Positions 59,408 through 64,000 of a DNA stretch of 64,000 bases are shown in pieces. Numbering within the stretch: the first letter of the stretch is position 1; every line of letters starts with the position of its first letter. Source of the stretch: Chryseobacterium sp. JM1 (GTDB lineage: Bacteria > Bacteroidota > Bacteroidia > Flavobacteriales > Weeksellaceae); NCBI RefSeq assembly GCF_000737715.1, contig NZ_JPRN01000007.1, positions 124,001 to 188,000 of the forward strand, read 5' to 3'. A program made the position numbers and the translations under genes. The notes under the pieces are model-generated. The model worked only from the letters and a program-made list of their open reading frames with translations. It did not search any database and was not told the DNA's origin.

Positions 59408-61934
59408 TTGTTTTTAATTTGATGATAATTTTTTTCAGGTTATTTTCGTTTTTCCATTCTTCCAGCCTGGCAGCCACCGCACCATCAACTTCGGACTGAT
59501 TAAAGTGCAGCAGCTCATAGTACATCTCTAAAATCTTTTTGAGATTAAAAACGGGACGATCTATCGCTGTGAGAATGGGTATTAATAGTTTTTCAAAAGC
59601 ATGGTTATGACTGGCATTCAATCCGATAAAGCCGGAAAGACCATCCGTCAGTCTTTTCACCGTAACCAGTCCGTGACTGATCTTTTCACCGATCATTATT
59701 CCTAATACTCCGGGGTCAAAATCCTCTGAAACTATCTTATGAATAATCGCTTCAAAAGCCGTACCAGAGAAGGTTTTATCCTTGCTGAACATGGCCGCGG
59801 ACAGGAATAAATAATGCATATTCTGGCATGGAAGATTCAACTTCATCCAGGCATCTAAAAATTCGGTATTGGTTCTGCTGTCATATTGATAAACAGCATT
59901 GGACAGGGTTTCGTTACATTTTTTAGCAAAAACAGACCCCGAAAAGTACGGAGCAGTGTATAAAATCCGGATCAGATCCTGATTATAGACGCCGTGATAG
60001 GAGTTAAATAAATGATCCAGCAGAGGTGCATCTCCGGGAATTTCTTTATTTTCAATCGTTAATGTAAGCTCCGGAATTTCTTCTGCTACGTAGCCTTTAT
60101 ATATTTTTCTGATGCCTAACTTTCTGTCAAAACTGCCTTCCAGGTAAGACTTTTCGTAAATATTTTTATAATATTCCGGATCAAAAACGGGTTCCAGCAA
60201 TTGCAAATATTCTTCACTAAACTGTTTCTGAGCATATTTTTGGGCTTCTTCGAAATTCTCTTTTCGTACCCGAAGCACTGCTCTCTGCAGATCGAAAGGA
60301 ACGGGAAATTCTTTCTGATCCTGGTATATTTTTAATTGATCTATAAGTATTCGAATATCAATCCAGCAAGGTGTATGATCCGCGACTGAAAGTAACGGAA
60401 GGTTTTTTCCCTGCTTTAAAAGATCAAATATTCCCAAAATAAATTGATGATAAGCCTTAAAGATCAAAGGTGTGCGTTTTCCAATCCAGTTTTCAAGGCT
60501 TGGAAATGCTTTCTTTGCCTCATTAAGTACGGGAGATCCTTTTTTCAGTTTTAAAAATCCGTACGCCATAAAAAATGTAGCATACAAATGGTGCATTCCT
60601 ACACTTTCTTTTACTTTAAGGGCTGCTTTGAAAGCCGGTTCCAGTTGAGTAAGATGCTCTTCACTGATCTCTGTATTGAACCTTAGCAGAGCATCCAGAA
60701 AAAGATCAAAATCGTTGGGCTCGTTTTTGCTGAAAACCTGTGGCGCAAAGAAGATCAGATCACTGATGCTTTCAATAGGAGAAATCGGTTGAGATATGTG
60801 CCAGGAAGTTGGTTCTTCAGTCTCTACAGATTCCGAAGCTTGATTATTGTGGTTGATAAGGAATTTTTCAAGCTCTTTTTTAGGATCAGAAAGTAAAGAT
60901 TCTGCATAAGCCTGTAATTCATTCTTATACTTTTCAGAACCAAGATCACCATATTTTGTAATGATTTTGGCTGCTTTGTTCTGTATAGAAGCGTCTTTGC
61001 TCATAAAAACAGGCAATACAAATAGACAGATTTCTTCCCCGTATTTTTTATTATTCTTCGCTATTTTCTCAACCGTCTGAAGCCATGTATTCAGAATATT
61101 TTTAACCTGAAAACTGGATAAAGTTGCTGTAGCATTAAGAAAATCGAGTGTTTTAAAATCTGGTTCCGTGATAGCCGGACTAATAATTTTCAGTACCGGA
61201 ACAAAAAGTGCCTGTTGTGAAGCATGGAAAACTGAGAATAGGTTCTCCTGAAGTGCTAAAATCTCCTGTGAAGAAGGTTCTAAATAAGAAAAAAGTTCCA
61301 GAAACCACGTATTATGATCTTTGGAAAAATTGAGACTCACTGCATTCAGGCAGGATTTCAGAACTTTTAAACGGTTAATTTTATTTTTTTGGACAAGGTC
61401 TTTAAAGAAGACTTTCCAGTTTTTATCGTTTTTATAATGGTACGTGATATTGGAATTATATTGAAAAAGGAGCCAGATATGAGCATCCAGTGTTTCAGGA
61501 TAGGTGAAAAGAATTTCTTCGGCGGTATGTTCTGAAACCAGTGATTCCGAAAGAAGATGGGCAGCGATTTCATCATCGAGGATAAGATAACCTTTCTGTT
61601 GCCATTCCATGACTTTCAGATAGTCTATATTCCTGAGAAACGGATAGCTGTTTCCGAGCCATTCCGGCGTGTAAGATTCGAATAAGTCTTCAACGAGATG
61701 TATTGGGACAGCGTAATAACCGGGCGACAGTTTTGCGTATTCGTCCCGGTGGGTGCTGCAGGCCAGAGCGGCAAGCATAGAAACGTGATTGTGCCCCCAG
61801 TCTTTATTTAAAAATTTCTTTAAAATAACTGCAGTTTCCTTCTTTTCTTTTGGGGTCAGCTTTATGAGAAAAGGAACAATTTCCTTGATTCTATAATTTA
61901 AATAAATCGTCTTCAATTCATCTTCAATAAGCAT
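59388..61934 (-). CDS. DUF6493-like large helical repeat protein, copy 1
   Basis: 848 residues, all-helical, paralogous to the next gene with the same start, middle and end motifs. 'FPSLENWIGKRTPLIFKAYH' is a distinctive segment. First gene of the three-gene operon DUF6493-like, DUF6493-like, SWIM. No catalytic motif seen, no signal peptide. Function unknown. The tight overlaps suggest fixed stoichiometry of the products. Confidence 0.7.
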   Translation of the reverse strand: MLIEDELKTIYLNYRIKEIVPFLIKLTPKEKKETAVILKKFLNKDWGHNHVSMLAALACSTHRDEYAKLSPGYYAVPIHLVEDLFESYTPEWLGNSYPFLRNIDYLKVMEWQQKGYLILDDEIAAHLLSESLVSEHTAEEILFTYPETLDAHIWLLFQYNSNITYHYKNDKNWKVFFKDLVQKNKINRLKVLKSCLNAVSLNFSKDHNTWFLELFSYLEPSSQEILALQENLFSVFHASQQALFVPVLKIISPAITEPDFKTLDFLNATATLSSFQVKNILNTWLQTVEKIAKNNKKYGEEICLFVLPVFMSKDASIQNKAAKIITKYGDLGSEKYKNELQAYAESLLSDPKKELEKFLINHNNQASESVETEEPTSWHISQPISPIESISDLIFFAPQVFSKNEPNDFDLFLDALLRFNTEISEEHLTQLEPAFKAALKVKESVGMHHLYATFFMAYGFLKLKKGSPVLNEAKKAFPSLENWIGKRTPLIFKAYHQFILGIFDLLKQGKNLPLLSVADHTPCWIDIRILIDQLKIYQDQKEFPVPFDLQRAVLRVRKENFEEAQKYAQKQFSEEYLQLLEPVFDPEYYKNIYEKSYLEGSFDRKLGIRKIYKGYVAEEIPELTLTIENKEIPGDAPLLDHLFNSYHGVYNQDLIRILYTAPYFSGSVFAKKCNETLSNAVYQYDSRTNTEFLDAWMKLNLPCQNMHYLFLSAAMFSKDKTFSGTAFEAIIHKIVSEDFDPGVLGIMIGEKISHGLVTVKRLTDGLSGFIGLNASHNHAFEKLLIPILTAIDRPVFNLKKILEMYYELLHFNQSEVDGAVAARLEEWKNENNLKKIIIKLKTNERKTL

Positions 61935-62372
61935 AATTCCAATCTTGAGGACTAAAATAACAAAAATTGACTGACAGACATTGAAATATCCCAGTAAAGT
62001 GATTTTTTTAACAAAAAATTATGCTTTCAGCAGCAGTTCTGCAGGCATTTCTGAATAAAAGTTAAATGGAATTCTTCTTTAATCTTTGAAAAAAACGGTA
62101 AATATCCTTTTTATCGTTGGACGCTGTTTATCTGAAGGTTAGGTGATAATCGTAAAATTGGCCATTGAATTATTTTTCTTCGAGGTTAATTGAAAAATGT
62201 GCAGTAATTCCATATCCAAAAAAGTCCGATTCAATGGTATGCTCTTCTTTCTTTATAATATGAAAAAAAATGTTAAAAAATCCGTCCGGAAATATTCTCA
62301 GATTATTATTACATTAAAAAAGGGCAGACCGTTTTTACACAAGCCTACCCATAGAGTAACAGTTATTAGTTT
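61935..62372. other. Intergenic region with slipin terminator
   Basis: About 440 bases, no gene. The only clear element is a minus-strand terminator for the slipin gene at 62316-62350. GGGTAGGC and GTCTGCCC arms (8 bp with wobbles) are followed by a T6 tract. It separates the slipin transcript from the DUF6493-like operon. Confidence 0.7.
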
Positions 62373-63884
62373 TTATTTTGTGAAAATTTCTTTCAGCTGG
62401 GAAACGATGTTGCTGTTTCCTGAAACGGTAATATCACCAATCTTTTCTGCAATTTTTTCCATATACTCCATTTCTTTCAGCTTCCATAAAACTTCATTTT
62501 CTTCCATCAGTTTTGCGGTGTTCAGCAAACTTCTTGTGGAAGCCGTTTCTTCACGACGCATGATGCTGTTGGCCTGAGCTTTTTTCTCAGCGATCAAAAC
62601 CTGGTTCATAATTTCCTTCATTTCACCAGTTAAGATTACGTCACGGATACCTGCATCAAAAGCTCTGATTCCTAAATCACCGGCTTTCTCACCCAGATTT
62701 TCAAGAATTTCTTTTCCTACGGAATCTTTTTTCAGCAACAGTTCATCCAGTGTCAAAGCTCCTACAAACTCACGCAATGCCAGCTGCATCAGAATATATA
62801 ATTGCTTATCATATTCTTTATTTTCCATCAGTGCTTTTTCGATACTCTGTACCTGAAAACTCACATAAAAATTGATTCTCAGCATCGCTTTATCCTTAGT
62901 CAAAAGCTCCTGACCTGCAATTTCCATTTGCTGCATTCGCATATCAACCGTGTTGAGATCGATGGAAATTCCATTATTCCAAAAACTGTAGGTTCCCGCT
63001 TCCAGAGTGTTCACCAATTTACCATCAATGATCAACAGTCCTTTATACTGATTCGGGACATTAAATTTTCTTACGTAATGTCTCAGCCTTGAATTTTCAA
63101 GAATGGTATTGGGAATATCCTCGGTGATTTCAACTTTCGTTAAATCCACTTTTTGAAAGGTTCTTTCTGTAATATCCGTCCAGAATGCGTATTGTCCAAC
63201 GTTCAGAACATCCTTTAAAGTACCGTTTTCATACATTAAAAGGATTTCACCATCTTTTACCTCTACGATTTCCAAAAGGTTTTTCAGGGTTTCATTTTTT
63301 AATAAAGCAGCTACATTTTCATGCGTTCCAAACTGGGATTTTATTTCATAGTTCGGATCAATTAACTTAACCTCAACTGAAATATCATTGTTCCAGAAGG
63401 AGTAGATACCACTTTCCAATATCTGAGTTAATTTTCCGTCAATTAACAATAATCCTTTTTGGTGATGAGGCACAAGAAACTTTCTTACAAAGCTTTTCAC
63501 CTTTATATTTTCCAGAATTGCCTTGGAGATTTCTTCCGGGATTTCAATCTTGGTTAGGTCTATTTTCTGAAATTCTCTGTTGACCATTCCTTTCCAGAAT
63601 GCATACTGTCCAACAGTCAAAACATCTTTAAAAGTACCGTTTTCATGAACTAAAATGATTTCTCCGTCTTTTACCTCTACGGTTTCCAAGAGATTTTTCA
63701 ATGTTTCATTTTTCAACAGAATCGGTAAATCTTCACCAGCTTCAAACCTTGATTTCATCTCATAGATCGTTACCGATTTATTTCCAAAGACATAATGATT
63801 ACCTTCTTTGAGAACTTCAATTAAGTTTCGGTTTTTGAAGACCAAACCCATTTGGTAGGCTTTAATGTGTACATTTTTTATCAT
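62373..63884 (-). CDS. Slipin / SPFH protein with duplicated N-terminal module
   Basis: 503 residues, longer than normal slipins (about 370 or less). Residues about 310-470 are the SPFH/band 7 domain ('MQQMEIAGQELLTKDKAMLR', 'REFVGALTLDELLLKKDSVG', 'VILTGEMKEIMNQVLIAEKK'). The C-terminal helix ends 'GNSNIVSQLKEIFTK'. The N-terminal part contains two near-identical modules: 'LLKNETLKNLLETVEVKDGE' at 56 and 'LLKNETLKNLLEIVEVKDGE' at 194, a period of 138 residues. 'VRKF.VP...KGLLLIDGKL' and 'YSFWNN' are also repeated. No hydrophobic hairpin is seen. Slipins of this soluble type often accompany Ro/Rtc RNA-repair genes. Confidence 0.88.
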   Translation of the reverse strand: MIKNVHIKAYQMGLVFKNRNLIEVLKEGNHYVFGNKSVTIYEMKSRFEAGEDLPILLKNETLKNLLETVEVKDGEIILVHENGTFKDVLTVGQYAFWKGMVNREFQKIDLTKIEIPEEISKAILENIKVKSFVRKFLVPHHQKGLLLIDGKLTQILESGIYSFWNNDISVEVKLIDPNYEIKSQFGTHENVAALLKNETLKNLLEIVEVKDGEILLMYENGTLKDVLNVGQYAFWTDITERTFQKVDLTKVEITEDIPNTILENSRLRHYVRKFNVPNQYKGLLIIDGKLVNTLEAGTYSFWNNGISIDLNTVDMRMQQMEIAGQELLTKDKAMLRINFYVSFQVQSIEKALMENKEYDKQLYILMQLALREFVGALTLDELLLKKDSVGKEILENLGEKAGDLGIRAFDAGIRDVILTGEMKEIMNQVLIAEKKAQANSIMRREETASTRSLLNTAKLMEENEVLWKLKEMEYMEKIAEKIGDITVSGNSNIVSQLKEIFTK

Positions 63885-64000
63885 TTTATTATATTTTTAA
63901 GTGTTGTTATTTCAATTAAAAAGAGAAAACCGAGTTTCTTTCTTCCAAAAAATGGCGGAAGCAAAGGAGTTTCAAAAAGCTCCAATCATTTCAGAAAACC
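63885..64000. other. Window end, nothing assigned
   Basis: AT-rich leader of the slipin gene followed by unassigned sequence. No confident promoter box or coding frame in the last 116 bases. Confidence 0.4.

Overview
The window reads as chromosome of a Bacteroidota bacterium of the Chryseobacterium type (Flavobacteriia, Weeksellaceae). The evidence is low GC, -7 promoter boxes of the TAnnTTTG kind, a type IX secretion sorting domain, a chromosomal AadS-like adenylyltransferase, POT transporters and dispersed short intergenic repeats typical of that genus. No phage, integrase or complete insertion sequence was found. The taxonomic call is inference from protein style and promoter grammar.

Layout. 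0-5.5 kb: two POT peptide transporters flanking a decayed DUF1016 nuclease gene, a periplasmic thioredoxin and recG. 6-9.1 kb: a degenerate receiver protein with an AraC regulator, a GNAT enzyme, a three-copy intergenic repeat and dapA. 9.3-14 kb: a tight run of a 5'-nucleotidase split into two genes, a PorZ-like T9SS protein and recO. 14-23.5 kb: a GH63-type glycosidase, a glucose-dehydrogenase-like SDR, GNAT, DUF1684, a GMC oxidoreductase, aadS and mqo. 24-30.3 kb: three tandem secreted paralogs, Xaa-Pro aminopeptidase, gpsA and an M23 peptidase. 30.7-37.2 kb: an Rrf2-regulated operon, FKBP, a catalase-like protein and a TetR/DUF1348 pair. 37.6-43.7 kb: a tellurium-resistance type (Ter) cluster (terC, two terD, telA, one unknown gene, a phosphoribosyltransferase-like gene and a HAD phosphatase). 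44-49.6 kb: an EF-G paralog behind a leader ORF and terminator, a SulP transporter and two small HTH proteins. 49.6-64 kb: an RNA-quality-control neighbourhood with a Ro60/Rsr-like TROVE protein, an array of structured RNAs, SWIM and DUF6493-like proteins and a slipin.

The most striking finding is between 49.65 and 51.6 kb on the minus strand, downstream of the TROVE gene. Eight consecutive RNA units can be folded by eye. Each has a closing helix, a bulged U, a GY:RC(U) pair that covaries, a conserved CGU strand, a second unit-specific helix, and a (U)ACUUCG-like block. Four units enclose a tRNA-like module in circularly permuted order: T arm, then an acceptor-like stem closed by a loop, then a D arm. 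This is the architecture expected of bacterial Y RNAs that bind Ro proteins, but here it is multiplied into an array with diverse inner modules and a few small cargo genes. The TROVE gene and the first RNA unit share an identically spaced promoter module, which suggests one regulon.

Other regulatory structure worth attention: a leader ORF plus terminator before the EF-G paralog, two near-identical palindromes flanking the Rrf2 gene, a TetR operator, and several families of palindromic intergenic repeats.
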